From: Glandiceps talaboti
Taxonomy: Eukaryota; Hemichordata; Enteropneusta; Spengelidae
Reading direction: 5' to 3'
Assembly (NCBI RefSeq): GCF_964340395.1
Contig: NC_135557.1
Span: 16,114,867 to 16,178,866 of the forward strand
DNA length: 64,000 nucleotides
Part shown: in pieces, positions 23,767 through 36,983 of the stretch
Layout: each line of letters opens with the position of its first letter
Position numbering within the stretch: the stretch's first letter is position 1
The notes under the pieces: generated by a model
Databases searched by the model: none
What the model saw: only the letters and a program-made list of their open reading frames with translations
What the model was told of the DNA's origin: nothing
Position numbers and translations under genes: made by a program

Positions 23767-25760
23767 CATCTCAATGACTGCTTGTAGATGATTCACTGCG
23801 TTCAAAAACATGGGTTAAAAAGCTGTGAGAAATGGAAAAGGACACGAGACCCAGAATTTAAGAACTTAATCCTACCTCTGCTACCATTTTTAAAGTTTTA
23901 AATGCATTCTTATTTCCCACCAGTGTCACCACATGTATTGTGTGAAGGCAGTGCATTAATCAATTGCTTTGTTTAGACGTTATTGGCTGACTAACAGCCA
24001 CAAACTCCTCAATATTAGATTGCCAGGCGCCAAAATAATGCAAATTTTGACAATACAGTGATGATGAGTGAAAATATATTATGACGATGCCCCTAATTGC
24101 ATTTCCTAAAATTTGGTCCTCCAACGAAGAGATGATTTGTAAGAAGTTATCTTTTTTCCCAAACTACTGGGCCATTTGAGTTGGCATTTGTTGTGTACGT
24201 GTCTTTGGATGAGCAGATATAAGTTTGTTCAAGACAAGTTAATTGGGTTATTAATACGCAATGGATGGGGTAAAAATAGAATCTATTTGTAATGTGGTGA
24301 CTATAATAATATGTAAGTGCAATATTTTACCAACTTCCTATGTTAGTTATCATATGAAACTACTAACCACTTGTATTACTTTGCTAAAACAAAACTGCAC
24401 AGTGGAAGAGCTGAACTGCAGAACCACTTCCACACATGTTACAAAAAATAGAACAATAAAACAGCGGATGCTATAATGGTGTGTCAAGTTATATACAGTC
24501 CGTTAACCAGATAAGACATTAACGGTGTTCCATACAGGTACACTTATTGTGTCATGTGATGATCACCTGTGTCTAATTCAGTCCAATAAGATTGATAAGT
24601 ACATGCTGTGTAGCGTATGGCGTGTTGTGATAGCTAACACGCATACTACCAGCTGAATACCTGAGTTCACAATTTGCTACACTAAGGTTGTCGTTCTGTT
24701 TACATCGGTACAATGTCCAGGTATACTTATTTACCTACTTGTTTTACATCAAACATCGCATGTTACAAGAGATATGGTAATTCCAATGTTGTCAAGAACC
24801 ATACATATAATGGCAAAGGTTCTAGACACATGTCTGCCAAAATATATAGAAAGATAGATAATATATTGAGCAGTTGAAAAGTTACATGATTGTTTTCATC
24901 ACATGTAGCTCTTGTCAATTAGTGGATGATAGCGACCAAAAGTTAGTGAACAACACTTAGTGTAAAATAGCATTCTGAAAGATGGTGGCATACGTCGCTT
25001 TTGGTTGTACAGTGTATAGACCGAGGTACGATCTACGAGACCACACGTTTATACTTCATCCATATTGCACTACACCTGTCGTTTGAATACATATTCATTT
25101 AAATTGCATCACTCTGCTTGAAATGATCCAAACTACAGAGTGTATTGTGATTTATACTAAATATAGAGAGCCTTCAGTATGTACAAGTGAGTGGTAATGG
25201 CCAGGGGCTCGGGTCAAGTTTTAAAAAGCGGTACTTGATGTATGGCCATAATTAAGAATACAAAATAATGGGGTCGGTCACATTGCAATGCGACTCATTT
25301 CATAATCTAAGAGAGCCTTCAGTAATTATAAGGGGTGGGCTGGGGTGAATCAGGCCCAGGCTGTTGTACAAGCTATGACTCTCTTCCAATTCTGTTGACC
25401 TCCCTCAAATTTCTTTTTCTAATACCCCTCCCCCTGTTGAAGTAGTTCAATGACATGGGTTAAAAAGCTGTCAGAAATTGAAAAGGACACAAGACCCAAA
25501 ATCAATGGTAAGGACTTAATCCCACCGCTGCCACCATGTATAAAGTTTTAAAGGCTTTGTTATTCACCACTAGTATCACCATATGCATTGTGTGAAGGCA
25601 CTGCATTAATCAATAGCTTTGTTTTGAAGTCATTGGCTGATTAAAGGCCACAAACTCCCTAAGATTAGATTTGCACGCTACAAAATCATGCAAAATTGGA
25701 CAATACAGTGAGTCAAAGCAAAATGTGATCATACCCTTAATCCCACTTTCTAATGGCCCT
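22075..25760. repeat. Diverged tandem copies of a ~1.3-1.6 kb unit
   Basis: Ordered blocks recur: TTTAAAGGC with TTTCCCAC (22075, 23894, 25546), CCACAAACTCC (24000, 25648), CAAAACTACTGGGCC (22561, 22713, 24160), ACAGCGGATGCT (22983, 24461), TGTCATGTGATGATCA (23077, 24551), GTTACAAGAGATA (23288, 24763) and a CACTACACCTGTCG end (23526, 25068). The third unit is interrupted by the transposon at 25761. No coding sequence was seen. The function, if any, is unknown. Confidence 0.6.
23619..23766 (+). repeat. (TTTG)n / (CTGT)n compound microsatellite
   Basis: TTTG array grading into TCTG with C-rich interruptions; the cysteine-rich ORFs over it are spurious. Confidence 0.9.
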
Positions 25761-26121
25761 CTGTACAACCGACATTTGTAATAATTGCCGAAATTTGTAA
25801 TAAACCGAAATTTGTAATAAAATTGCCGACATTTGTAATAAATTGCCGATATTTGTAATAAACTGACGACATTTGTAATAAATTCTGTGAACGACAATTG
25901 TAATAAAAATTGCCGATATTTGTAATAAATTTCAGAAAAAAATGTGTAATAAACCTGCCGAAAATTGTAATAAAAAAAAGGTTAAGGGGGTTCCTCTCTG
26001 ACTTTCAAAGAAATGGAGTTACTCATTCTAAACTTAGAAAGGATTTAAAATATCGTCATTACAGGCTTCCTAGAATTAATTTACAACAATTATGTCAGCC
26101 AGTTGGATCTTTGAATCTTTG

Positions 26122-26172
<51 letters not shown>

Positions 26173-27414
26173 GTCAATAATAAGTCTACTTATCTACCTA
26201 GCTACTTACTTACCTACTAGTACCTACATTATATACCCAGCAGTACTCATGTACTGTTGACATGTTGTCAAATCATAATTCACTTGATGAACACGTCGTG
26301 CTTTATTGAACGAATGTAAATTTTGATCATTGGTGGACGTGTTGTTAAATTGACTTTGTCAAAAGATAACTTGTCGGTTGATTGGCTGGCTGGCTGGTTG
26401 GTTGGCTGGTTGGCTGGTCGGTTGGTCGACTGACTGACTGACTGACTGACTGACTGGCTGGTTGGCTGACTGACTGACGGAGGGATGGAAAGACGGGCGT
26501 ATGGAGGGTAGCTAAAAAGTAATTTCAATCGATTTTCTAACCTGATTTTATCTAGTTCTTAAATCTTACTTCCTCTAGTGTGCAAGCGGCGAATGTATGA
26601 GTTGTTTGTGATTGTGAAGGCTTCTGAGTGATGAGTGAATATACGAACTAGCATCATCAATCCATCACTTGATCAACACTTCGTGGTTGTATGATCGAAT
26701 GTATATATTTTAATCATTGCGGACAAAGTGTTGGTTGGTTGGTTGGTTGGTTAGCTGGTCGGTTGACTACCAACAAACTGATTTCTCTAGAAATCTTAGA
26801 AACGGCGATTTCACAACCAATTTTAGAGTGCATTTGGGGGCAAAAATTGAAAGCTTCATAATGGCTTGAGAAGTAATTGGTATGAGTATTTTTTTAAAAC
26901 AAATTATTTAGTATATCAATAAGTCTACAGGGACATATTCTTGTCCGTTAGTGTGAAGAGATTGATATGCATAAAGGCGAATATTTCAGACATCAAACAT
27001 TACGGACACTTGGTGTTATGGATACTGTATATCACTATATCTCACCAAAGTCTAGCGACACACATACCAGTTTCCAGGTTCGATTATTGTTGGTCTGTGA
27101 ACTAATTGTACTTATGTATAAAAAGAAACATAATCGCTTGCCAATATTTGCCTGATGGTTTTATTAACACAAACCTATGACAGGCCAACCAACGATAAAC
27201 TATCATAGAAGTAAATACATAACAATATAGTTCTGTATCAATTTTTGGTGCTAAATACCGGCGCAAAACTTCCCTGGCTTAACTTGTAGAATAAGTTCTT
27301 ACACAGGGAATTTTGATAAAGTTTCTTAGATCTAGGTGTTTAATTTGTTGAAATCTAGGATTGGTGAAGATGAGGCACTTATTTTGTAAATTTTTACTGT
27401 CAGTTTTACTTCAA

Positions 27415-28100
27415 ATGTTGTTACAAATGTCGGCAATTGTGTTACAAATGTCGGCAATGTTATTACAAATGTCGGCAATGTTATTACAAATGTGTCGGCA
27501 ATTTTATTACAATTGTCGTTAGTTTATTACAAATGTCGTCAATTTTATTACAAATGTCGTTAGTTTATTACAAATGTCGGCAATTTTATTACAAATATCG
27601 TTAGTTTATTAAAAATGTCGTCAATTTTATTACAAATGTCGGCAATGTTATTACAAATGTGTCGGCAATTTTATTACAATTGTCGTTAGTTTATTACAAA
27701 TGTCGTCAATTTTATTACAAATGTCGTTAGTTTATTACAAATGTCGGCAATTTTATTACAAATATCGTTAGTTTATTAAAACTGTCGGCAATGTTATTAC
27801 AAATGTCGGCAATTTTATTACAAATGTCGTTAATAAGTTATTACACATGTCGGCAACGTTATATTACAAATGTCAGCAATTTTATTACAATTGTCGTTAG
27901 TTTATTACAAATGTCGTCAATTTTATTACAAATGTCGTCAGTTTATTACAAATGTCGGCAATTTTATTACAAATGTCGGCAGTTTTATCACAAATGTCAA
28001 AGTTTATTACAAATGTCGGCAATTTTATTACAATTATCGTTAGTTTATTACAAAGGTCGGCAATTTTGTTACAAGTTTTCAACAACTTTATTACAAGTAT
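27415..28100 (+). repeat. 21-bp minisatellite inside the foldback transposon
   Basis: Units of the type GTTATTACAAATGTCGGCAAT, with variants ending GTCGTTAG (20 bp) or GTCGTCAAT. The same word makes up the transposon's terminal arms, so the array appears to be an internal amplification of end sequence. Confidence 0.8.
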
Positions 28101-28696
28101 ATTCGTAATTGGTACAAGTCTCTGTAAATATACAAAACAAGTTGTAATGTTATATATAGTGGCCACAACAACATTTGGTTGTGCTATTATAAAACATTCT
28201 ACAAGTTCAAAATTGAAATACACAAAATAATGATTTAATTGAAATGGAGATAAGATTTCATTATTTTAGAGAAAGGGATTGGGGAGACGTTATTCTCCCC
28301 TTTTTTCTGTCCTTCATCTAAATAAATCAGAACTCATGAACTCATTCCCGGCTCTACTGGTCAACTATCTCTAAAATCCCTTCCCTATCAGATTTAAAAT
28401 GATGAACTACTACCCATAGTGCACAGCTCACTAAACCATGCACATCCTCGAAAACACCACTAAAATTGAATAGATTAATGAAGAATAGAAAATCACTGTA
28501 ATGATATGGAAGGGGGCTGCTGTACTCAAACATTGATAGTATAAGTCAAATCGATACACATCAGTGGCGACAAATCTCACAAATTTCATGTAAATGTCAT
28601 GCGAACACATATTTTCTAATATATTCTGTCGAATTGCTCAGTATCCACGGCAGCTTGCAAAATATAACAAAACTCCGCTAAGAATTACACAGTGTA

Positions 28697-29186
28697 CATT
28701 CATTCATTCATTCATTCATTCATTCATTCATTCATTCATTCATTCATTCATCCATCCATCATTCCAACCATCCATTAATTAATTTGTTCGTTCGTTCATT
28801 CATTCATTCGTTCATTCATTCATGCATTCATTCATCCATCCATCCATCAATTAATTAATTAGTTCCTTCAAATGAATGGCATCCACCCATCAATTAACTA
28901 ATTAATTAATTAATTTGTTCGATCATTCATTCATTCATTCATTCATTCATTCATTCATTCATTCATTCATTCATTTATTCATTCATTCATCCATCCATCC
29001 ATCCAACCATCCATTAATTAATTTGTTCGATCATTCATTCATTCATTCCTTCATTCATTCCTTCATTCATTCATTCATTCATTTCTTTGTTCGTTAATTC
29101 GTTCGTTTGTTTATTCAATCATTCCTAAACTTCCTCATCACATACATACATACATACATACATACATACATACATACATACATACA

Positions 29187-29216
<30 letters not shown>
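28697..29216 (+). repeat. (CATT)n and (ACAT)n tetranucleotide arrays
   Basis: Two long CATT arrays with CATC interruptions and AATTAATTTGTTCG spacers, then a pure ACAT array at 29142-29216, all inside the foldback transposon. Confidence 0.9.
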
Positions 29217-29219
<3 letters not shown>

Positions 29220-29613
29220 GCGGATTGATTGAAATAATAATAACTTGTTTAATTGTTCAATTAATTATTATATTAACCAATTCAATTAATGCTTGTTAAA
29301 TCCACTTTCGTTTGACGTGATGTTTTTGCGATCTTGTATTTCTTTATTTAGATAACCCATGGTTTAGTGTGAAAGGAAGGACCCTCCTTAATGTGATTTT
29401 TTATTACAAATTTCGGCAATTTTATTACATTTTTTTTTCTGAAATTTATTACAAATAACGGCAATTTTTATTACATTTGTCGCTCATAGAAATTATTACA
29501 AATTTCGGCAATTATTACAAATGTCGGTTTTATTACACGAAAAACGTGATTTTTATTACAAATATCGGCGTTATTACAAATTTCGGCAATTATTACAAAT
29601 GTCGGTTGTACAG

Positions 29614-31129
29614 CCCTCCTCCGAAGAGACGATTTGTAAAACTTTACCCCCACCCCCACCCACCCCCACCCCCATCCCCCTGTAAATACGGTAGGCTCTC
29701 TAACTTTTCATTGTTTTGTGTTTTGGCATCCCACCATTACCACCACTGATAACACTGTTGCCACCATTGAATGCCACAGAACACATCAATCAAAGTGATG
29801 CTGGTAACCATATTAAAATTGAATGAATTGTGTTGTATTGCGAAGTTAGAAGAGGAGGGGTCTCAAAGGAGAGGAAGGGAAAACAGTGCACTGTGGTAAA
29901 ACAATGGGAGCATTGTCCTGGTGCAGGGAAGCTGTTCTATTTCGGCAGTGCGTCCATCTATAGCTAGTCATTGGGAGGTCTGTTTCAATTAAAAAAACAG
30001 AGGGTAATTAATGTATTGCCTTCACTCCAATTCACTGTGATGGTAGCAGTGGGAAATAAACAATGCTACAGAAATGTTAGACGTGGGAAACAACCATTAA
30101 AATGGTGGATGTAGTGGCAACGGTGGGATTGGATCCTTACCACTTACCTTACCATTTTTTCAACATATTTTTTTTTTTTTTTAAATATTTCAACATATGA
30201 AAGGGTTATGTTTTAGAAAACGGAACTTGAGAGAGGACCACTTTTCAGAAATGGAATGGGTGGGTATCATATTTTATACGCAATGGCAATTCTTCATTCC
30301 CTCCATGCCGCCCCTCCTCCTTGGAATTACAGAAAGATAGTAGTATCTAGTAGTATCTAGTATTATGATATACCTATGCTCAGATCAATCACTCTTGGTG
30401 GTGTTTAAGGCGAAAAATCACTTCTGATATGGGACGTTAAACGTCATGATACTCACTTTAAACATCATAAAAACGGCTTTCTGATCGAACAAGACACGGC
30501 AAACATAAACAAACCAAAATAACAGCGGATGTTCGATGTTGATGTAATCATGTATGACCAAAAAACTGAGACATTTTCAACAGATGGAAATTTTGACGAA
30601 AACATCCATATCCAGGAAATGATACTATTTACGATCATTGTACATTAAATTACAAATTCATAATCACACTGACTGTAGGCCACCCACTCGTTGGCATCCT
30701 CTATGTGTACGCTACACACAGAGTACCCCACTAACGGAAGTTACGATCGCGGTCGACCATCTAGGTTAATTAGAATATTAAAACATTTTATGAAGCGTTG
30801 TATTTCGCAATAATTATGATGAAAGTTGACCATCATTTCCGAAGCAGGTTGACACGGTCAGCAGACTATGTGGACGTAAACGTCACCTGACAATAGCACA
30901 AGCTTTCTCTCAAGATATCAACCTGTCAATACACTACCTATGGGTAAAATTGACAACAAAATAATTAACAGATATAAATTCTATTTATAGGTGATGAACC
31001 AATTTATATATCTTTGGTTATTTGATGAAAAGAAGTGCAGGTTAACAATAGCGCCAATGGTGTTATAGCACAACTGTACAGTTTTTAAATGTTTATATAT
31101 ATATATATTAATCCGTACTAGGTATAGGT
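29614..31129. other. No gene; continuation of repeat unit
   Basis: Continues the third 22-25-kb-type unit beyond the transposon (CCTCCGAAGAGACGATTTG). It includes an ACAGCGGATGTTC block near 30523. A poly-T run lies at 30171-30182. No coding sequence was identified. Confidence 0.45.
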
Positions 31130-31572
31130 GTTCATTTGCTGAATGATCATCCAGTTGCCTATCTATCCCTGTTGTTATCTTTGCAATATACACGAATATT
31201 TTGGCTGTTGGTGTGGGTGTGATCATGTTGCTAGACATATTTGTATGAACGTTTTGAATATTTTGTTCATTTTTCATACATGTTTTGGATGTTCATTGAC
31301 TTGTCTATGACTCCCTGATGTTATCTTTGCGATATACCATCATCATGTGGTTGTTGGTATGGACGTGGTCGTGATGCTAGGTACATTTGTATACATTTTT
31401 GAATGTTTATTAACTTCTCTATTAACCCCTTGTTATTTTTTACAATATATGCGATCAATTGGCTGTTGCTATGAGCATGGTCTTGTTGCTGGGTATATTT
31501 GCATGAACGTTTTGAATATTGTGTTCATTTGTCTAAGAATCCCTGTTGTTATCTTTGTGAAATAGTTGGCTG
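31130..31572. repeat. ~110-bp tandem units, AGCAACA type
   Basis: Degenerate units contain TTGCAATATA, GGCTGTTGCTATGGGCATGG and TTGAATGTTTATT. The inverse family is found at 59515-59970, so it is part of a larger interspersed element together with 31573-32604. Confidence 0.55.
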
Positions 31573-32604
31573 TTGCTATGGGTGCAGTCATGGTTGCTAG
31601 GGATATTTGCATACTTTTTTGAATGTTTACTCACTTGCCTAGATGATGATGATGATGATGTTATTTTAGCAAAATATACTGGCATTTTGTTGTTGCTAAG
31701 GGCATGGTCATGGGTGCTAGGGCCAATTGTGTCAAAATGTTTTCAACAAAAATCTGCAGATTAACATTTCTAGAAACGTCTCACGAGATTTCAATTTCAT
31801 TGACCAAGCACTTTTTGAGAGATCCAAGTTTTGACTAAAATTCACATTTTGTCATATAAACATCCCCAAATGCATCCCCGTTATATTTCAGCCCCATCTG
31901 ATCAGTAGTTTTGATATTATTGGTTTTTGACTAAAACGACACATTTTTGGACCTAATTTACATATCACTGATGAGATCATCATGTCATGAACAATTCTAA
32001 ATCCTCACATCCCTAAGAACGTTCCCACAAAATGTCACACTCATCTTCTCAATAGTGTTTTGACCAAAAATGAATTTTTTAACCCACATTGCTATGGGTG
32101 CAGTCATGGTTGCTAGGGATATTTGCATACTTTTTTGAATGTTTACTCACTTGCCTAGATGATGATGATGATGATGTTATTTTAGCAAAATATACTGGCA
32201 TTTTGTTGTTGCTAAGGGCATGGTCATGGGTGCTCGGGCCAATTGTGTCAAAATGTTTTCAACAAAAATCTGCAGATTAACATTTCAAGAAACGTCTCAC
32301 GAGATTTCAATTTCATTGACCAAGCACTTTTTGAGAGATCCAAGTTTTGACTAAAATTCACATTTTGTCATATAAACATCCCCAAATGCATCCCCGTTAT
32401 ATTTCAGCCCCATCTGATCAGTAGTTTTGATATTATTGGTTTTTGACTAAAAAGACACATTTTTGGACCTAATTTACATATCACTGATGAGATCATCATG
32501 TCATGAACAATTCTAAATCCTCACATCCCTAAGAACGTTCCCACAAAATGTCACACTCATCTTCTCAATAGTGTTTTGACCAAACATGAATTTTTTAACC
32601 CACA
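31573..32604 (+). repeat. Recent 516-bp tandem duplication
   Basis: Copy 1 (31573-32088) and copy 2 (32089-32604) are nearly identical. I noticed only a handful of differences (for example GCTAGGG versus GCTCGGG, TTCTAGAAA versus TTCAAGAAA, AAACGACAC versus AAAGACAC). Each encodes the same 63-codon frame with a five-Asp run from a (GAT)n tract. That frame is not conserved elsewhere and is probably not a gene. Confidence 0.9.
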
Positions 32605-32700
32605 TTACACACTTGTATTGCGATCAAATTGCTTTGAACAATTTCCAAACTAGACACCACAAGTGATGTGCACACGATCGGTCTGGTGGTTTAAGTCATC

Positions 32701-32776
32701 CACAGACAGACAGACAGACAGACAGACTGACTGACTGACTGACTGACTGACTGACTACCTGACTGACTGACTGACT

Positions 32777-32807
<31 letters not shown>

Positions 32808-32810
32808 GGA
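32701..32810. repeat. (CAGA)n / (CTGA)n compound microsatellite
   Basis: GACA tract, then CTGA tract, then GACA tract. The ORF through it is spurious. Confidence 0.9.
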
Positions 32811-34101
32811 TATACACTGCACCAAGCCTATAGCAGTACTGAACCTTATCAGTTCAGTAGTGCTCAAATACTTGTATTTAGTGTATTTAGTATTTGAACT
32901 CCAGTGTACTATTAAAGGCCAGAAAAAATAAAAAAGCTTATTATTGGGTCCGACCCACCCATACTTTTGGCATTTCAATTTTATTTCATTTTAGTTTTTA
33001 GTTTCATGGGCAATATATCATCATGAGGGCTTAATATGTCAGTAAAATGGCTTCTGGAATACTATACACACTTGGTTTCCAAAGTATAAGGTGATTTATT
33101 TACATTTTCTGAGTAATGCATATGACCATATATATTTGAGTCAATACCAAATTATATAATATCTTACACAGTGGTTTACTTGGTTCTGATCATGCATGCA
33201 AGAATTAATTGAGATTAAACTAAACTGTTTCACATCAAACATGCACTAAAGGAATGAGTACAATGTACGACATATTGTAAAAGATAAACAAGAACAATCG
33301 ACCTACGTACTCAATGTGATGGCTAGGTTGTTCGTTGAACAGCTTTTTTTTCTTTCTTTTTTTCTGGCCTCAGACAAAATAAAAAAATTAATAATATGTA
33401 TGTTTCCTATAACCTGACTCTAGTTTAGCAGCCGACCATAAACATTCAACATTCAACATTTAAAACAAAACATTTAGAAATTCTTTGTCTTCTTGACCTT
33501 CATTCACGTCTGTTTTCTTTCCCCAGTGATGTCGACATGTATGTATATATTTAATCAAACTACCACAGAAGGGCTATTCTGACCGACATTTCGTTTCTTT
33601 TTTTGGGTCGGAGCAATATTTTTTTTTCAAAAATGAAAACAAATCAAATCAAATCAGCGGACACGCACAATTCTTTGTTTCGCCTAATTCATAGACATAA
33701 TCTCCAATAATACTTTGTCTAAGCAGACTTGGCTAATGTTTGATATTTATGGTTTCTTGGGTAACGGAAAAAATTCCTATCCTGTAAAATCCTGTAACCT
33801 GGTTTTGCTCATATCAGGTATTTGAATTTATCTAGGTTAACCTTGCTATAGTGACATTCTCGCATTACTTGAGTTTCTAAAAATAAAACACTCAAAAGGA
33901 TCCGTCAATGGGTATCCAGCTAGCTGCGAATATTAAACCAAATGTATGATTTGTATGACAGAATTGATTTTGCTTGTAATGTTGACCCCTGTAAAGTATC
34001 GATTGTCATGTGGTGATCATCTGGTATAATTATAAATACAGATAATTATTAGTGAATAAGTGGTATCTGCGGTTTAGTGTACATCATATAATTGTGATAG
34101 C

Positions 34102-34147
<46 letters not shown>

Positions 34148-36042
34148 TCAGCTGAATATCTGCATTTAGACCATTACACCGACAGTAACCTTTCCTCCTA
34201 CTAAAGTACGGGATAGTTGTTTAACACAATGGTTGGCAATTAGCCACATTCGTTGGGTTTAACACGTAAAATCGGTTTAGTATCCAGGTATGATAAGAAC
34301 GTTTCATCAACACTGACCTAATTGCTTAACACCTGACATCGTGTGTTACAAGAGATAAGGCCACTGAACCGTTGTCATCAACAACCACGCATGTAAAATG
34401 GCATGTTTATCTTGCTGTTTTTAGTAATGCCTGGGTTTGACAGGTCTGAACAAACATAGGTAGGCTGAATAATGTGAACAGTTCAACGATTGTACTGGTG
34501 TTGCTCTATATCTGAGTAGATTGGGGTCATTGGAGTGACCAAATGTGAGCTAACATCACATAAAATTCACAGATGTCATCTTTCGATATACAATTGTAAT
34601 CTAGACATGCATGATTACTTTGACTTCACATTCATTTTTATAGCCATGATACCCTAAGAAACCCTTGCTAACCCTATAGTGTTCTTTACACATAATAGAC
34701 ACTACACGAATCCGTATTCCCGAGGAGGTGAAACATTGGAATCGTGTCACACAGTACAGCCGACAGGATTCAAATGTATTCAAGCCGTGTTTTGGGTCGG
34801 CACCTGAAAATCAGCACCTTAACGGCGATCGAGATTGAAACCTTTTACTGTACTATTTATGGATATGGGTATCTAGCTAGCTGCTGAAAAGTATATATTG
34901 TCATGTGATGATCATCTGAGTGTGTATAATTATAAATACAGATAATTAGTTAATAAGTGGTATCTTCTGTTTAGTGTACATCATATAATTGTTATATAGC
35001 TACTACACACACACACACACACACACACACACTATCAGCTAAATATCTGCATTTAGACTATGGGGGCCCGTTCTGGTCACAATTATGTAGTGTGCTAGAA
35101 TTAATTTAATGTAGTCTAGAATTAATTTTTATAATGACTGCAATTAATATTATGCACTCCTTGAATTGATTAAATGTGTTTTAAATTAATTTCATGTCGA
35201 ATAGAATAAATTTTTATATTAACTGCAATTAATATTATGTATTCCTTGAATTAATTAAATGTGTTTTGATTAATTTTATGCATTGTAATTAATTTCATGT
35301 ATTCCTTGAATTAATTAAATGTGTTTCCGATTAATTTTATATACTGGTCTTAATTTTAGGTAGTCTAGAATTAATTTTATGTATTCCTGGAATTAATTTC
35401 ATGTTGTCTAGTATTAATTTTGTGTATGTGCTGAATTAATTTTGTGTATGTTGCTGAATTAATTTTATGTATGTGCCGAATTAATTTTGTGTATGTGTCG
35501 AATTAATTTTGTGTATGTGCTGAATTAATTTTGTGATGTGTCGAATTAATTTTGGCCCTACAATCCTTTGCGCGAATTAATTTTGGCCCTACAATCCTTT
35601 GCGCGAGATTTCTTATCCAAAATGGCGGCCCACAGTGGTGCTCGGTGGCTTGTCATTCGAGAAAGGAATCAAGGAGGATTCTACCAATTTTTGCTCAATC
35701 TAAAATCAGTTGTTTGAGTTTTTCTGTCTCGCCTGAATTTAGGATCGACAGACGATCTATATGAAGTTAAGTTTCGAATGTTTGATGCCACAGGGACTTT
35801 GTCTTTGCTTTTGGATGACTTAGCGAGAGGAGGGCCCAATCCAACGTAGCTGCAATGTTTTGTGAGTTTTTTCGTCTGTTTTGGTGACTTTTTAAGTGGA
35901 AGTGTTTAACCCGCACCTAACGCTACAATTCCTAGTGGAGGAATTCCAATCAGCTGATGCGATGCGGATCTGCATCGCACGTATCAATCCCTATTTTCGC
36001 CAAAATATCGACGTACCTACGGAAAATCTGACATTTCCTAAC

Positions 36043-36293
36043 CGCAACACTTCTTAGGAATCCCCCGCAGCACAATCGACGCCCCGATCTGCCCTTTCCC
36101 CCGTCAAAAACATGCGAAACTAGACAATTTTGAAAACTTTCGCGGCTACGAGATCTCGGCAAATGTATCGAGTGATAAACGACCTTCGTTTTCAAAATTG
36201 TCAAGTTTCGCATGTTCGGCGGCCGTTTTTGACGGGGGAAAGGGCAGATCGGGGCGTCGATTGTGCTGCGGGGGATTCCTAAGAAGTGTTGCG
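36043..36293. repeat. Internal hairpin A
   Basis: GCAACACTTCTTAGGAATCC at the left opposes GGATTCCTAAGAAGTGTTGC at the right. Arms of ~95-105 bp surround a ~50-nt loop. GC-rich relative to the flanks. Confidence 0.85.
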
Positions 36294-36587
36294 TAAACTG
36301 TTATTCCTTTCCTAAATGGTTTTATTCTTGTCTATGACCGTCCTAATACAGAACAATGACGTTATTATAGGGATTGGCGATATTCTTATAAAATCGGTAG
36401 CGATGTCATACCCCCCCCCCCACATGCATTATTACAACACAGTGTTGTATGTATGTAGGGGGTATGACATCGCTACCGTCGTACCGATTTCATAAGAATA
36501 TCGCCAATCCCTATAATAACGTCATTGTTCTGTATTAGGACCGTCATAGACAAGAATAAAACCATTTAGGAAAGGAATAACTGTTTA
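36294..36587. repeat. Internal hairpin B
   Basis: TAAACTGTTATTCCTTTCCT opposes AGGAAAGGAATAACTGTTTA. Arms of ~125 bp end in a poly-C/poly-G containing loop region (36411-36460). It abuts hairpin A directly. Confidence 0.85.
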
Positions 36588-36621
36588 CAAGCGACTGTGG
36601 TCCAAGTTGTATCACAGGGGA

Positions 36622-36983
36622 CCCAGGAACCGTGTGACAAACAAAACAAAACAAACAAATAAATAAACTATCAAATAAATGACAAATGAACAAATGAACG
36701 AAAGACAAGTATAGGGACAAACAAAATAATTAAATAAACCAGCAAATAAACATATACTCATCGGGGTATACTAGATATGTTTTTTTTTCTATACAGATAG
36801 TGATGGGTACACTATAGAAAATAAACATATCTAGTATACCCCCATGAGTATCTGTTCATTTGCTGGTTTATTTAATTATTTTATTTGTCCCTATACTTTT
36901 CGTTCGTTTGCTTGTTCATTTGTCATTTATTAGATAATTTATTTAATTATTTGTTTGTTTTGTTTGTCACACGGTTCCTGGGT
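36622..36983. repeat. Internal hairpin C
   Basis: CCAGGAACCGTGTGACAAAC opposes GTTTGTCACACGGTTCCTGG. Arms of ~155 bp are rich in (AAAC)n-type words and meet at a CATATCTAGTATACCCC stem with a short loop near 36783-36820. Confidence 0.85.

Larger units (their letters stand above)
25761..29613. mobile_element. 3.85-kb foldback transposon
   Basis: The element begins CTGTACAACCGACATTTGTA and ends with its exact inverse TACAAATGTCGGTTGTACAG. Arms of roughly 220 bp consist of units such as TTGTAATAAATTGCCGA. CCCT flanks both ends as a likely 4-bp target-site duplication. The unoccupied state is seen in the paralogous unit near 24117 (TTGGTCCTCCAACGAAGAG). The interior is almost all simple repeats: (AATC)n 26123-26172, GGTT/CTGACTGA tracts 26380-26480, a 21-bp minisatellite 27415-28100, (CATT)n 28697-29096 and (ACAT)n 29142-29216. 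No transposase was found, so it is non-autonomous. Confidence 0.75.

Noticed and set aside
27415-28100. Possible CRISPR-like array (regular ~21-bp repeats)
   Set aside because: The repeats are contiguous with no unique spacers, in a eukaryotic transposon; it is a minisatellite.
32089-32280. 63-codon ORF repeated identically in both 516-bp copies
   Set aside because: Identity reflects the recent DNA duplication. The related inverted copy near 58.8 kb does not keep the frame.
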